DNA of 64,000 nt from Temnothorax longispinosus (GCF_030848805.1 NC_092359.1:24719205-24783204), one strand, 5' to 3'. Positions 11,543-23,822 are shown, counted from the stretch's first letter. Notes: generated by a model not told the origin, from the sequence alone. Numbers and translations: made by a program.

Positions 11543-13770
11543 GATTCTATGATTGAGAAATAGTTTTAATTACGAAATAAAAAAAAATTAAATTAGCTTT
11601 TAAATTATAACTATGCATTGTTATAGTTATTCATTAATTTGTTATTAAAAGCTACATGATTTATATCTTAATTAGATGATCGTAATTGGATGCTTAGCAG
11701 ACATTACTTGTCGCGGCTAATTTTGCTGCAGCTTGCAGTTAACAGTGATCGATCGGTCGATGTCAATTGAGACAAGTATCGACTAAGTGGCGAATATTAA
11801 ATCTCGTCCGAACAATTTGAAATCGTTAGGCATGACGACATCCATCGCGCACGTTCTCTCTCGCGCTTTCTCCTTATCTTTCTTCACCCACACATTTCTC
11901 TTCTCTCTTACCCCATTTATTTTCCTCTCGCGTCGCCTACCCCGGAAACACACGTGTTGCGCAAACTTTAAATCTGGTTATACAGGCGCGATAACGATTC
12001 CTCACGCGCGATATTTCACCAAAATCGGAATGCAGCCTCTGTGTTATCGATCTATTTGTCAGTTTTTTTCATCGATCCATAAGTATCTTTAATTGTCATG
12101 CGTTTTATACAGTCCGCAATTCGACAGTTTTATTTTTTATTTTCTACTTATTGGAAATCATTCTTTAAACTAGTTCTTGTACCGAATGTTCTCTGGACTA
12201 TGGAATATCCATTTATTTTTACTGAAATGCTTTTCTTAACGGTTCTGCTTTGTACACTCAAAGTTGCACACTCTCGATGCATAATGCACAGAATTAATTG
12301 TCTATCGCCAGTTTTTTATTAGTGACGTGTAACGCTTCGTAGATTGATGTGATACGCGCGCAAAAACGACATATAGCGCAATAGATTTCGAGAGCATGCG
12401 GTAATCGATTCGATCTATCGAAAATTATTTGCAGCATAATGGACCATCATAAAAAGCGCGAACTGTCGATCAAACTTAATTCAATTCCGTGCAAAAATAA
12501 TTTCACCGTAAACGTGTGCAAGCCTCGGTGACGTGATAAATGGTAGATTTGACAGTATTTTCATAACTGTCTCATCGAGTAAATCAGAGCGCATATTACG
12601 AATTATGACGTTGCTCTATCTCATACGAACTTATAATGCACAATTAAGAATTACACTTTTCAACAATTAGCTCGGCAATGTCCCTCTCATTCACGTTACT
12701 TAAATCGGACGAGACAAAAACTATTTAATATAGATTACAAACCTTAATTATTATAACGTAATGAAGTTTGATGGTTAGTTTTTCTGTTTATTCGTCGCTT
12801 CATGATTTTCTCGAACGGCAAACACTTTTAGTATCGTGCATAGTATTAAAAATTAATCGATGTCCAATGCTGCAATGCTATTGCTGACCGATGCAGCAAT
12901 GCGTATCCATTCCAGTGAGATGAAATGATGGCGGTAGGGGTGTATTGATGAATCAAAAGACTGAAAGAAACCCGTAAGGATAAAAGATCGACCGACTAGT
13001 CAATCGCTAATTACAAACTAGATAAAAGTATACATTGCCTCGCTATATTTTACGTACCAATAAGCGTATGACATTCGTTCGATATAGAATATAATACATT
13101 GCCGTTGGTTCCTGAGTCATTGTCAATGGTCAGAACATTGACCGAAAAGTCGTTTTAATTGTTAATTAAAAAGAATATGTTGCTATTAATAATGCCGCGT
13201 CGCTTAGCCAGTCGTTACTTATTCAGCGTTTCATTTCTCAGTTAACGGTCTTTCTGATGAGTTTCTTTCAGCACGTTGCATAATTTATACCGTGCTTCGT
13301 AATTTATGTATAACGTAGACTGGCTGCTGCAAATTCGTAGAATCGGAAGAAAGATGGCTTGGCAAAACGAATAAATAAACGTGAAGATTAATTATCGTCT
13401 TTCGAGCTTTTTCAGATCATTTATTCCGTAAAAGTTATATATTTCTCTCCTAATTTTTTATCTACATATAACACAGTTGTATACTTTACGCAGTTTATTA
13501 AACATTTTGTGATTATTAAAATTGAATATTGAGTGAAAAAAGAAATGTGCATAATGAAATTGGATATCACGCTACTTAATGTACCAATAATTTTATTTCT
13601 ATCTATATCCAGCTCACATTTCTATCCGACTGTCGAGAGCCACAAGATCCTCAGAAATAGCGTATAATCTGCATTCGGAGGTTGATCGACGTGACCATTG
13701 TCGTATCACATCTCCTCTCTCAGTGTCTTCCACTGAATACATAAGCGAAACTCGTTTGCTTTCACATTTT
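11543..13770. other. AT-rich to mixed non-coding stretch
   Basis: Unique, mostly AT-rich sequence. More balanced patches near 11690-12060 and 12330-12720 have no reading frame or RNA gene that I can support. Confidence 0.45.
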
Positions 13771-13774
13771 GCAG

Positions 13775-13881
13775 ACGCGCGACCGGAACCGTGCTTTGCG
13801 GAAAACTCCGGTGTCGGTGGTGATGATGGTGGTAGCGATGGTGCTACGACAGTTATAAGCCGCTTCCATTTCCGTAATTAA
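13775..13881 (+). CDS. Candidate 3' terminal coding exon (hypothetical)
   Basis: A very good splice acceptor, a pyrimidine-rich run ending TTTTGCAG, lies directly before 13775. After two bases that would complete a split codon, 34 codons are open to a TAA stop at 13879-13881. The peptide starts ARPEPCFAENSG, passes through a Gly/Asp/Ser-rich run encoded by GGT/GAT repeats, and ends ISRFHFRN. A canonical AATAAA signal lies 236 bases downstream (14117-14122), followed by a GT-rich stretch, as expected for a 3' untranslated region. I recognise no family and found no matching upstream exon in the window. The Gly/Asp run is repeat-like, so a chance frame behind a chance acceptor remains possible. 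Confidence 0.25.
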
Positions 13882-14116
13882 ATTCTGACGCCTCAGACGT
13901 CCGCTTTTCGTGGGCTGCAGCAGCCAACATATCCGCAATTTTCGTCACCGCTAAGGAACTATCGATTTAATATAAACGCGCTCCTATATAACGCGAAACG
14001 ACATCGAAATGACATTCTCCGTCGAACGGAAAAAAAGGAAGAAGTCTATTGTGGGATATGCCAATGTTAGCTGCCAACCCGCAAAAATAATAGCCCCTCT
14101 GGTAATAAGTCCCTGC

Positions 14117-14122
14117 AATAAA
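14117..14122 (+). terminator. Candidate poly(A) signal AATAAA
   Basis: A canonical AATAAA hexamer is followed within about 10-30 bases by the GT-rich sequence TGTTATGTTGTATAGTGT. It is in the right place to end a transcript using the candidate terminal exon at 13775. AATAAA is common by chance in AT-rich DNA, so support depends on that exon. Confidence 0.25.
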
Positions 14123-14149
14123 ATATTCATTGTTATGTTGTATAGTGTC

Positions 14150-16400
14150 TAATTGCCTCGTAATTATTGCAAAACACGATTGAGGGGGGCGAAGGAAGAC
14201 CTCTGCGATAACTTTTCTTCGAGGAAAAATTTATTACGCGATGGAAACCGTGGTTCGATGAATTCTTGGCGATCTGATGGCTCGCGGAATTACTTGGCGA
14301 GGAAGAAATAAGGGAACGATAATGGACTGCTGTTTATTTTCATGTTTTCTTCAGTATCGCGACGCGAAGTCTCTTGCTGCTCGTTTCCATGTTAATTATT
14401 TTATGGAGGAAACATATCTCTCTCTTTTGGTGTATGTTAGATAATATACGAAGGCGATGAGTTCTATAATAATGTCTTTCTCCATCGAGTATATTGCGGG
14501 GGAATTATCTTATACATGTCCTTTCTTTAACAGAACTCGAAACATTGAATTACTAATCATAATTATTGTGTACGCCAGAATTAAAAATCTACATAGTAAA
14601 AATACGCGAGGAAAAATTAAATTTACATGGTGAGATGTTGTATAGTCGAAAAAAAGGAGAAAGTGAAGATAATATAACTATGTACATCAGTTATTTACTA
14701 AAGTAAAAATATATGAATAGAAATTTTTCGTAGGTAGAGCTCTTTTAAAATAATTGCTGTTTAATTGCGCGATCTTTTAATTATAAATTTTACCGTCTAA
14801 CTGAACGATTCCATAATTATCGAAATATGTCCGCGGAAATTCGAAAATGTCTCTTGATATTTTTCCTTCAGTTGAGAGAGAATTGGTAATGTTGATTGAT
14901 ATTCGCTACTGATGAAACCGTTTAAAGATTTAGGTTTCCTGGAGTGGGTAGTAGTGCTAGCAATTAACGTCACTGGCATTGAGAGGGAAAAGAAAGAGCG
15001 GTAGAAAATTCGCAGAAAACGTAGTAAGTATTTCATTTTAAAAAGCCAGTATATACCATATATACCCTCCGCGAAATTGGACTAATTATGAGGGTTTGTT
15101 GACGAGGGCAAAAGACAGATAAAACGTTATAAACAGAGGGGCTAAAATAATATTTTTGCGCAGCTTGTCGGAGAGAATATTTACAATGTTTGGAGAGATT
15201 ATGTGGTTGGTTGCGTATAATTGCGGCAATAATAATTACATATTATTCCCTCGCTCAGTAGAGAATCATCGGTCACAGCCCATTCTCTCGACTGAATAAT
15301 GTGTTTTCTATTATTTTGTTGACGTCCCGATGTTGTTAACATCATAATTTATTATTTTCGCTTGATGAATGGACTGTAATTTATGAACATTGGACGATCG
15401 ATCTACCTCCCAAATTTACGTTGAATACATTAATATATATTTCAAAGCTGATAGAGATATCATCTGCATATTTTATCATGTTTATTACTTATTGCGCTAT
15501 TTCGCCGCTATTTATTTTAAATGTATAATCCTCTATTGTTGGCTATTCTATGATGTTCAATCGAATTCCAGAGTTTGTTTTCGCTCCCGTACGGTGGTCA
15601 ATTCTCAAACAATTGCCACACGCTATCGAATTTCTGGCGACCTTGTGCTACTACTGTAGAAAAAAAACGAAAGGGGCATTCGAGAGGGAACAACTTTGTA
15701 ATCGCCCTAGTAATCAAGTACCGTATACGCCAGACCCGCAATCGTAACTTCAATAACTTCATACCCCTCGAATTACAACGGCGACTACAAAGTTGGATAA
15801 TTTGTATATCGCGTTAAATCATGGTGCAGCCATGTGTGTCACGCTGTTTCTGTAATTTGTCACGATGATAATCACAGAGTGGCCTCACGAGAAGTGATTA
15901 GATTTCTCTTTTTTCGAGCAGCATTTCTCTCACATTTCGAAGAATTTAAGTGATATATAGAAGAATTATCTTTCTCTGATAATAGCGCTATTTTGCATCA
16001 TTTTAGGTTGCACTTTTCGTTTTCTCGTTGCTTACGTAGTTCTAGGAATCTCGCGGGCATTTGTTATCAGGATAACTACAAGTGGCTCGATTTGCGCTAC
16101 GATTATTCAGATTATGATTGCAAATTACTTATGCACGAGGCCAATGATCATTTTTTACCATAATACCTTGTAATTGTTATTATAGAATATTCTTGTTTTA
16201 ACGAAGTTTTAACATACATATACATTATTTTACATATTTACTGGCCTCGGCATTGACAGAACTATTCTCCCAGAGAACATAAAAAATCCTTTTTCTTAAG
16301 TTTCTTGATACTTACATATATGAACCATTTACATAAATAAGACACAAACATTTTTTCCGAATACAATGAATATCTCTCATTCATGTATGAAATGAATTCT
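14150..16400. other. AT-rich non-coding stretch
   Basis: AT-rich unique sequence. Short open frames at 15390-15817 give no recognisable product and have no paired splice sites. Nothing else is seen. Confidence 0.45.
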
Positions 16401-16424
16401 ATTGACGCCAAATCCTTCTTTTAG

Positions 16425-16659
16425 GTTTGCCATCTTCAGTCGACGTATGCGTGCTGTGCGATCGAGGTTCGCGTGCAGCGTAGACGTGACCGCCATCGAA
16501 TCAGAGTGCAACACGCGGCCAGCACAATTCGTGCCCGACAATTTAACGCAACCTGAATTTCTAAAAATGTGCAAAAGTCGGCGAAACGGAGTGTCGAGGC
16601 CAGTGACGAGAAACTGCAGCGACAGGTCTCGAGGAAAAGAACTAATCGATGCTCGCTAA
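16425..16659 (+). CDS. Candidate coding exon ending in a stop (hypothetical)
   Basis: A good acceptor (AAATCCTTCTTTTAG) ends at 16424. From there one frame is open for 77 codons to a TAA at 16657-16659. The peptide has a basic N-terminal part (FAIFSRRMRAVRSRF), a more ordinary middle (DVTAIESECNTRPAQFV) and a Lys/Arg-rich end. The codon mix is unremarkable. No family is recognised. A minus-strand frame is also open over the same bases and also has an acceptor-like site, so strand and reality are both unproven. Confidence 0.2.
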
Positions 16660-16679
16660 GAGGAGACGGAAGGAGAAGG

Positions 16680-17451
16680 CAATTAGGACAAGGTAAAAGC
16701 AGACGTTAATGCCACTTTTTGAATTTGCACTTTTATACAGCCATAATTAAATGAGCTGTTAAAAGGAATAATGGTATAATGGTAAAATGTGATTAAAACG
16801 ATTAAAAGTGATGTTTTCCCATATGCCGGTATTTGTGCATAATTATTTTGACACGGTATAAAGCAGTTTTTTGAAGATTCGCTGGCGCCAGAGTAATTTA
16901 TTCGTTTGTTTTTTTACATTCTCTCTTCCATCAAAAGTGATGAACGTTATTTGCTGAAGCTACCTGTTGCACGTTTTGATATTTGTTTCCTATGGTCATG
17001 CGCTTAGGTCTAATTATTACAACGATTGTAGGCTTGTCTAAAATAATAGTGACATTCGTATCAATCGAGCTTGTAATTTCTTCATAATCGCTATTAATTA
17101 CGCACTGACGCAACTAAACTTCTTCACGGATTTTGTCTGTTCTTTATAATCAATCATTATTTAACGAATAATTATAATTTATTTGTCTTAATCTATTTTT
17201 AATTTGCATGCAAATATCAAACTATTACATTTAAAATTTTGATTATTTATCAATTTGCATTTAATTTTCCTAATAATTCGTAGTTTCCAAATTATTTTTT
17301 TATTTACTAAAAACGCTGATTTGTAAATCGCTAATTTATAGTTAAAGTTTATTATTAAAATTTGTTTATAGATTAGATAATTGATATCAAACATTCATAT
17401 TTTAATTTATTTATTTAGAAAATGATGAATTATATAAATAAATTAATTTAG
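16680..17451. other. AT-rich non-coding stretch
   Basis: AT-rich sequence with stops in all frames and no feature seen. Confidence 0.5.
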
Positions 17452-17466
17452 TGAGAGAGAGGGAGG

Positions 17467-17525
<59 letters not shown>

Positions 17526-17544
17526 GGAGGGAGGGAGGGAGAGA
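17452..17544 (+). repeat. (GA)n microsatellite with GGGA ends
   Basis: A near-perfect GA dinucleotide array occupies the middle, flanked by GGGA/GAAA variants on both sides, in AT-rich DNA. It is likely length-polymorphic. Confidence 0.95.
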
Positions 17545-18060
17545 ACATATTAATATGTAATATAGTATTTATATTTTTTGTAATAAATTAATATTAAATT
17601 GTGTATTTAATAAATTAATTTTAGTCAAGAGAGCAAGATAATATAATAAAATAAAAAATATACGTATAGAATGAGATAATAATGTAATATAGGATAATAA
17701 TATATCCTGTATCATGTACATATAATACGAAACACAATGCATTAACTGTAACTGTAACTGAATGAAATAATTTCTTATTAATTATTCCCTACATTTTTTT
17801 ATATAAATAAAAATTTGAAAATCCTTAAAAATTATATAATAACAAGAAATGTGTTCTCTTTTTTTGAAAAATTAAGTAGATTACGATGAAATATTCAGTC
17901 TCAATATATAATAATAAATTTTCTAAATAAATAAATTAAATATATTATATGTGTTTACAACAAATCCATATTTTCCATAAGTAATTTTCATATTTAATGA
18001 GTGTATATCTCTAATAAATTCATATTGGATATACATCGATTGTAATCGTACTGCATAAAT
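17545..18060. other. Very AT-rich non-coding stretch
   Basis: Extremely AT-rich. The only structure seen is a short TAACTG/GTAACT triple repeat near 17742-17760. Confidence 0.5.
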
Positions 18061-18310
18061 CATATTCGTATACTCTTTTCGTGCCGCGTTCCATGCGGGA
18101 GGAGAAAAAAAAATCCGGTGTGTAAAAGATACACGCAGCTCGTAATGCCTATTCATTCTGATCCTGTCAGGCATTCGGGTAGGACGCTCTTCGCCGCTAA
18201 GGCGCGCGCTCGGTTCAGGTCTCGCGGAGGTCAATCACGCCGTACGTGATACTACGCGCTCCGCGCGCGCGAGTGAGCATGGCAATAATGATACGCACAC
18301 TATATCGTGG
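18061..18310. other. Small CpG-rich island
   Basis: A compact CpG-rich patch (GCGCGCGCTCGG and similar) in AT-rich surroundings. There is no reading frame with splice support. Confidence 0.35.
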
Positions 18311-19590
18311 CGCCGATAATATTTAACACGCTAAAATATGTAAGACGATTCCTTAATCGGAACAATGTTACAGCAGTATTACAATTCCTTCTCTTCATTA
18401 TAAGACTTAATAATTTCGTTGTAATGAAGTAACGATGTTCTGTCTTTATCACATTTTATACTTATACATTAATGCATGCATACATATTTACACACATATA
18501 TATTATAATGTATATTGCGATTATAGTTTTTAATTGATATGTCGTGACGTGGATATTTTATAATCGAAATAATTCATTATATTTTTAGTAGGAAAATTGT
18601 AATTATTTAATTATTTAATGAACTCCCTCCCACGTTTTAATATTCGGTATAAGAATTAATATTAATGTATATTATAATTATAAGTAATAACAACTAATAA
18701 TTTAGTAATAATATTATAGTTTATATATACGTCCACTATATATAAAATTTAATAAGTTATTATTAATAGTTTATTCTATTCTTTTCGCAAAAATAATTTA
18801 ACGTTTAATGATTTTTATAAATATCACGGTATTACGTCGAAAAAGAATTTTATTACATTTCTATAACATCTGGATATATCGTATATATAAATTCTTCTAA
18901 ATTTTATAACAAATCAGAATTTTGCTTTCATGTGTTATAAAATTAGCAATTTTTAGAATATTTATTTGTATTTTACAAAAGGCGATATACGCGAGAAATA
19001 TTAAATTTGCAACATATAATAAATAAGTTTAAAAATATTTCACACGCGTAATTAGTGTTGAATTAAAATGAGAAAAAATGAAATGTGTATCATGAAATAT
19101 TGAACAGAGAAATACAGCATGGCAGGAGAGGGAGTTCATAAGAAAGTAAATTTTTACAGAGCTTTTTCCGCATTTTAGAATTTAGATTTAATACATTTTA
19201 CGATATATCAAATTTTCATTTTTTAGCAATAAAAATGTTTATTTTTAAATTATTTGAAATCTCCTTCGCGGAGATTAATTATTGAAAACTTTACGCTTTC
19301 CTTTATTTCGTAATATAATTCTATTCTTTCGATCTATTTTTATTCTGTAAAAATATTAGAATGATTTAAAAATATGCTCTTCAATCGTGAAATCAAGAAA
19401 GAGTAACTTTATTATTCTTCTCTATTATTACTTAACAGAAGCATTAAATTATTTAACAATTTTGTATTTAATTTTGTAATCTCAAGCGATATGACTGTTC
19501 GAGTGTAGATGCGGACGATTAATTAATCTAAAATACGAAAGGAGCAGAATATTCAGCGTTCATTTACAATCTATTCTTTCAAAATTAAAT
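18311..19590. other. Very AT-rich non-coding stretch
   Basis: AT-rich sequence with many poly-A/T runs. No gene or ordered repeat is visible. Confidence 0.5.
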
Positions 19591-20737
19591 GCTTTGGTCG
19601 GTTCGGCTGGGGCGCTGTTTTGTATTGGTATTTGTATTGTAACGTACGGCGCGCCGCGGCGCCGGTGTGTTTACGCAAGGTCGCCGCGATATCATTCGCC
19701 CGCCGAGACTCGAGCTGTAAGCAGGCAGCGCGAGTCGCTCCGCGTGTTGTCGCGTTACTTATCGAAACGCGATCGTTCCCCGTGAACAATTAGCGATTGT
19801 CAGTCCCCTCGTGAATAGTCAACTCCCGCGACTAATTCGTAAGCATCTCGACGCCGCGACTACTTATTGAGGCGGATGATTCGCGCGAGTCCGTTCGTTT
19901 AAAGCGAGCGTTAAAGCGACAGGGAATTGAGGGAATGGGAATTGTTTTGTCACGGGTAGATAATTTCTTCTTTAACAATACTTAAAATCGAATCTCGCGT
20001 CGTTCTTTGAATTCTTTATTAATTCGAACGTAATCAACTTCAATGTAATTACATTCGCGGCGCCTGTCGCTTTCGAATTGAGAGCCGGAGTAATATACGC
20101 GAATTCGTCGGAAGATTCAAGTAAAGAGAGCCGTGAGATATATCGACCGTAATTAATTAATTATTTATTAATAACACGCTATTTCCCAGGTTTTGGGTAT
20201 CAGAGATGCATCACGTGTGGACAATATGAATTTTGATCATAGATTTTCGGACAACCGCGTCTTAATCGTCAACTCAATTCACGTAGTATCGCAGTATCGA
20301 GTTGCCAATCTAATTCTCGTATGTATTTCTCGACGCTTCTCGATGATTTATTGATTTATGGAACGTCGACGGATCGGCCGCGTCTGAGTTGACCGGTGCG
20401 CGGTGTCGCGACGCGGTTAATTGGTAGATATACAGTTTTATTCATTAGCCTCGCATTGCCACATTTATCAACCGCGCAGTATCAACTTGGCGCTCATACA
20501 TTGGCGATTTCTTAAAACACGTACGACGTGACGCTTATTCGATCGAAATAAAGTTACTCGAGCAGTCGGCAAAGCGAGGATCATATTCGGGTATTGCGCT
20601 TTAAACATGTGCATTTTCAGTCTTAATTAGCATATTTATTTGCGTGTTCATGTAGTACTAATGTAATAATCTCTTTAAAACGCTTGTTATAGGAAGATCC
20701 GGAATATACATATCTCAGTCGGAAGTGCGGAAGTGCG
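19591..20737 (+). promoter_or_regulatory. CpG-rich upstream region of candidate gene
   Basis: Composition changes sharply to CpG-rich (GGCGCGCCGCGGCGCC near 19648) and stays mixed to GC-rich up to the TATA box at 20738. No open frame here looks coding. The position, directly upstream of the only convincing 5' exon, suggests promoter and proximal regulatory sequence. Confidence 0.4.
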
Positions 20738-20743
20738 TATAAA
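20738..20743 (+). promoter_or_regulatory. TATA box (TATAAA)
   Basis: TATAAA occurs in the context GTGCGTATAAAGTGC just after a duplicated GGAAGTGC motif. A start site about 25-30 bases downstream would fall near 20765-20770, at the beginning of the candidate 5' exon. An arthropod-type initiator TCAGT at 20715-20719 is an alternative start. The evidence is motif-based only. Confidence 0.35.
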
Positions 20744-20765
20744 GTGCAGTCTGTGCAGCTAAGGG

Positions 20766-21120
20766 TAGTAGCGTCGTTGTGACGCGGCGCGTCGCGGGGC
20801 GCGGCGGCTATAACGCCTGAAGTTGGCCGCGCAATTTTCGGATTTCCTTCCTAACCGTTTCAGCGTTGCGGCCGTTGTGCCAATTCGGTGCGTCGCGAGT
20901 CTTGAGCGGATCGTAACGTTTCTCGCGCTGTTTGTTCGCCGTACTAAAGTGCGCGTCGCGTACAGGTAATATCGGGAGTGCCGTGTAAAGTATCGCGCGA
21001 TCGTGATCAATCGTCTTTACCGCGAGTGAGTGTCGGGGAAGCGCCAGCGAGGCAGCGGCGAAAGAGCTGAGAGAAGGACGAGGCCTGGGTGGCGTCGGGC
21101 AACGACGAAGCAATCGTGGG
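20766..21120 (+). other. Candidate 5' untranslated exon 1
   Basis: A GC-rich, CpG-dense segment begins about 28 bases after the TATA box and ends exactly at a strong splice donor (GTGGG, then GTAAGTAAA, at 21121). The base composition drops to AT-rich immediately after the donor, as expected at an exon-intron boundary. If joined to the next exon, the frame of that exon's ATG runs back about 21 codons into this exon to an in-frame TGA with no earlier ATG. This segment is therefore most likely 5' untranslated. The left boundary is approximate. Confidence 0.45.
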
Positions 21121-21845
21121 GTAAGTAAATTATTTATTACTTATAAATTATCTTTTTCTTGTAAAACTGATTATCTATTCCCGTCTATTTATTAATCCGT
21201 TGAGTCCTGAGGAAGTCCTTACGCGCTTTTCTATTTAAAATCCTTGTAACTTGGATTTTAATCAAAATTTTTAGACTGCAATAGATATTTAGAGGTAAAA
21301 AGAATTGCTTTTTTCGAAAATCTAGTCGGTAATGAGATGAGATATCCGAAAAAAAGATATAAAAGTTGAAAAAATTAATGACTTGCATTTTTACTGGCAA
21401 ATATTCAACTATACCTAATAAATAATCTCGTCAATTTTTTTGAGTAGGATAAATCCAAATAATTATTATTTGAGTGATCTATTTAAAAAGATAGATGAAG
21501 TCATTTATTAGCCGAATATCAGTAAAAAAATGCAAGGGTCATTAATTTTTTTTACTCTACTTTCAACTTTTATATCTTTCTTTTCAGATATCTCTTCCCA
21601 ACGCCGACTAGATTTTCGGAAAGGGTAACTCTTTTTACTCATAAATGTGTTAATATAATTCAAAAAATATATTTCATAATTTCCACGTTAATTCAAGATC
21701 ACATATTCATTTATATATCATTCTTAATCAGCTTATTTCGATCATTTTTAAACTTTTAAAATCATGAAATTTTGATTTTTGTATAAAAGACAATTTAAGT
21801 TCGTTCAATTTAAATCTAATTGGCGATGTTATATTTTTATCGCAG
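21121..21845 (+). other. Candidate intron 1 (725 bases)
   Basis: It starts with GTAAGT and ends with a T-rich tract and GCAG (TTATATTTTTATCGCAG). A CTAAT branch-point-like motif sits about 30 bases before the acceptor. It is AT-rich throughout and is largely occupied by an old fold-back element (about 21285-21655). Confidence 0.45.
21285..21655. mobile_element. Degenerate fold-back (MITE-like) element
   Basis: Two inverted arms, about 21285-21430 and 21490-21655, match each other with scattered substitutions and small gaps. Exact blocks include CGAAAATCTAGTCGG and AGATATAAAAGTTGA on the left arm with their reverse complements on the right. The short centre is itself partly self-complementary. 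There is no coding capacity. The structure fits an old non-autonomous fold-back or MITE insertion inside the candidate intron. No target-site duplication could be identified. Confidence 0.7.
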
Positions 21846-21889
21846 ATCCAGATTCGAGATGCAGCTGGTTCTGGATAGACGGAGCATCG
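21846..21889 (+). CDS. Candidate exon 2 with start codon (hypothetical gene)
   Basis: A 44-nt exon is bounded by a good acceptor (TTTTTATCGCAG) and a strong donor (ATCG, then GTGAGTAG, at 21890). It contains one ATG at 21859. Translation gives MQLVLDRRSI and then one base of a split codon (phase 1). The upstream frame runs into exon 1 and meets an in-frame stop before any other ATG, which supports this start. Exon 1, the intron signals and this small exon together form the best gene model in the window. The N-terminal peptide is too short to identify a family. The next coding exon is not certain. The 96-nt candidate at 54988 has a compatible phase but lies 33 kb away. Confidence 0.45.
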
Positions 21890-22642
21890 GTGAGTAGAAT
21901 TTAGGGTACGGGTAATGGTTTTTTTTTAGAGATCTGAAATCAGTGCGATTCATTTCGCGGGTAGATTTTTGCATGCAGGTATGATTGTTTGCATACGAAG
22001 CGCCGAGCGGAAAAGAAATATAAGTCATATTTTTCTCGCTTTAAAAAAAATATTTACCAAAATAAATCGCTTAAAATAGGAATACTTTGTTATAACATGT
22101 ATTTCCGACCTGATGTATAAATTATATAAATTATAATTTTACAATACAAAATATACAATCGTGATTTAATTTTATATCTGTTATCGGCGCTTCAATTTTC
22201 AGCAGGGATGTTTTTTGTAATTAGCGTTGAAATCGACGCTTGAATATGATTTCAAAACTGTCATATCTTATAGATCGCGATTATTTTACGCTCTTTGATA
22301 CGGCAATTTTTTGTTTTTTATTTTTTTTGTTCGTTTTCTGCAATTTTTAGTCATTTATATAATAATATTCGTACCACGTAAAAACAAACTGAGTTAAGTT
22401 CGCGGAAGATAGAAAACTTTATAAAATTATAATTATTCTGGCCGCATTATATTTTGCAATTCGGCCTTTAAAAAATGTTCTATTTTTTATTTACTTTGCG
22501 AGTATTTCGCTTCTAATAGGAATATAAATCTTATTTAACGATATTATTAAAAATTTTTAAAATGTTTAAATTTGTATTTTTTATACACGTTTCAATCAAT
22601 TTCTGTTAAATAATATTCGTAAAAAGATTGTGCTTTGCGACA

Positions 22643-22732
22643 CATTGCGAGGCGGAGCGATCTTCACAGGAATATTGCAGGCAGAGGCATTGCGAAGCGA
22701 AGTAATCTTCTAATCTTCGCAAAAATATTGCA
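22643..22732 (+). repeat. Imperfect tandem duplication, about 45-bp period
   Basis: Two adjacent related copies, 22643-22679 and 22688-22732, both begin CATTGCGA(A/G)GCG(A/G)AG and both end AATATTGCA. Confidence 0.5.
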
Positions 22733-23662
22733 AAACAACGTTTTTATATTAAACGGATTCGTAAGTTTCGTTTCGCTATAACAAAGTGCGCGCGTCGCAT
22801 GTTAATATTGCCGCGCAAGATCGTGATTAATCGTATTTCAAACTTAATTCGTAAATACTTTGTGATAGATTATCGTTAAAAAATTTTTGTAAATTTCGTG
22901 TCTTGTCATAAATATTTCTTGAATAAATTTGCAAATAAAATCGTAGATTTTTCGTCGCGAGTGCATTGTACATGAAATGAAGTGATGTAAAGTGAAGTAT
23001 GGACATATAGAACTCCTTAACCAAATACTTGTTAGAGTTATTAATTAAATTCGTGAATTATTAAATTTGTTAAAATTGCAATTTTGTGAATTTTCGTGTG
23101 TCGCGAATTTCGCGTATTAAGTGAAACGAAATGAAGTGCAATCGATATGGGACGACGCAGAAAGACTCCTGCATCATTTCCGAATAGTATTGCAAATACA
23201 TATAATTGCAGCGGAAGATGCATCGATGGACGTCGAGGGACGTCGCGAAATGGCGAGTTTCAATCAATTTTCCAATTAATCTGTTTTTTAGCTGTACTTA
23301 TTTTTGCGCTTTGTTACAGTTATGTAATCAAATGTTATTATTAGGAAATTAATATTAGTTAATATTTCACGCAGTAAAATAATTTAATTATTTTATTTTC
23401 ATAATAATTAAAATATAATATCGTATATAAAATTTATATATTAATGTGTAGGTTTATATATATGAAATAAACTCTACAATTTTCTACAAAAATATTAAAA
23501 TTATATTTGTGTTATAATAACTAGCTAATATAAATTTATATGTAAACAGATGAAACTTTTAGTACAGCTAAAAAACAAATCAATCGTATTACATGTATAG
23601 TAATTGTAATGTTCGCAATACAATCGCACTGATTTCCAACGACAAAAAGACAATTATGCACT

Positions 23663-23822
23663 GTTAGGTTGATATTTCATATGCTGTACGCGACAAATTT
23701 TTTAAGCATGTTAATTGGTTACAAAATAGAGAAGTTCTCGAATTTCTAGAAATCTTCTATCTTGTAGCCAATCAATACGTTTAAAAAATTTGTCGCACAA
23801 CAAATGAAATATTACCGTTAGA
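23663..23822. mobile_element. Short fold-back element / long hairpin
   Basis: The two halves of this 160-base segment are inverted copies. A core of GCGACAAATTTTTTAA on the left is matched exactly on the right. The flanks match with mostly A/G and C/T differences, some of them wobble-compatible, and extend from the outer GATATTTCAT block inward to a small loop near 23735-23750. There is no coding capacity. It is either a MITE or a locus that could make a long hairpin RNA. Confidence 0.65.
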
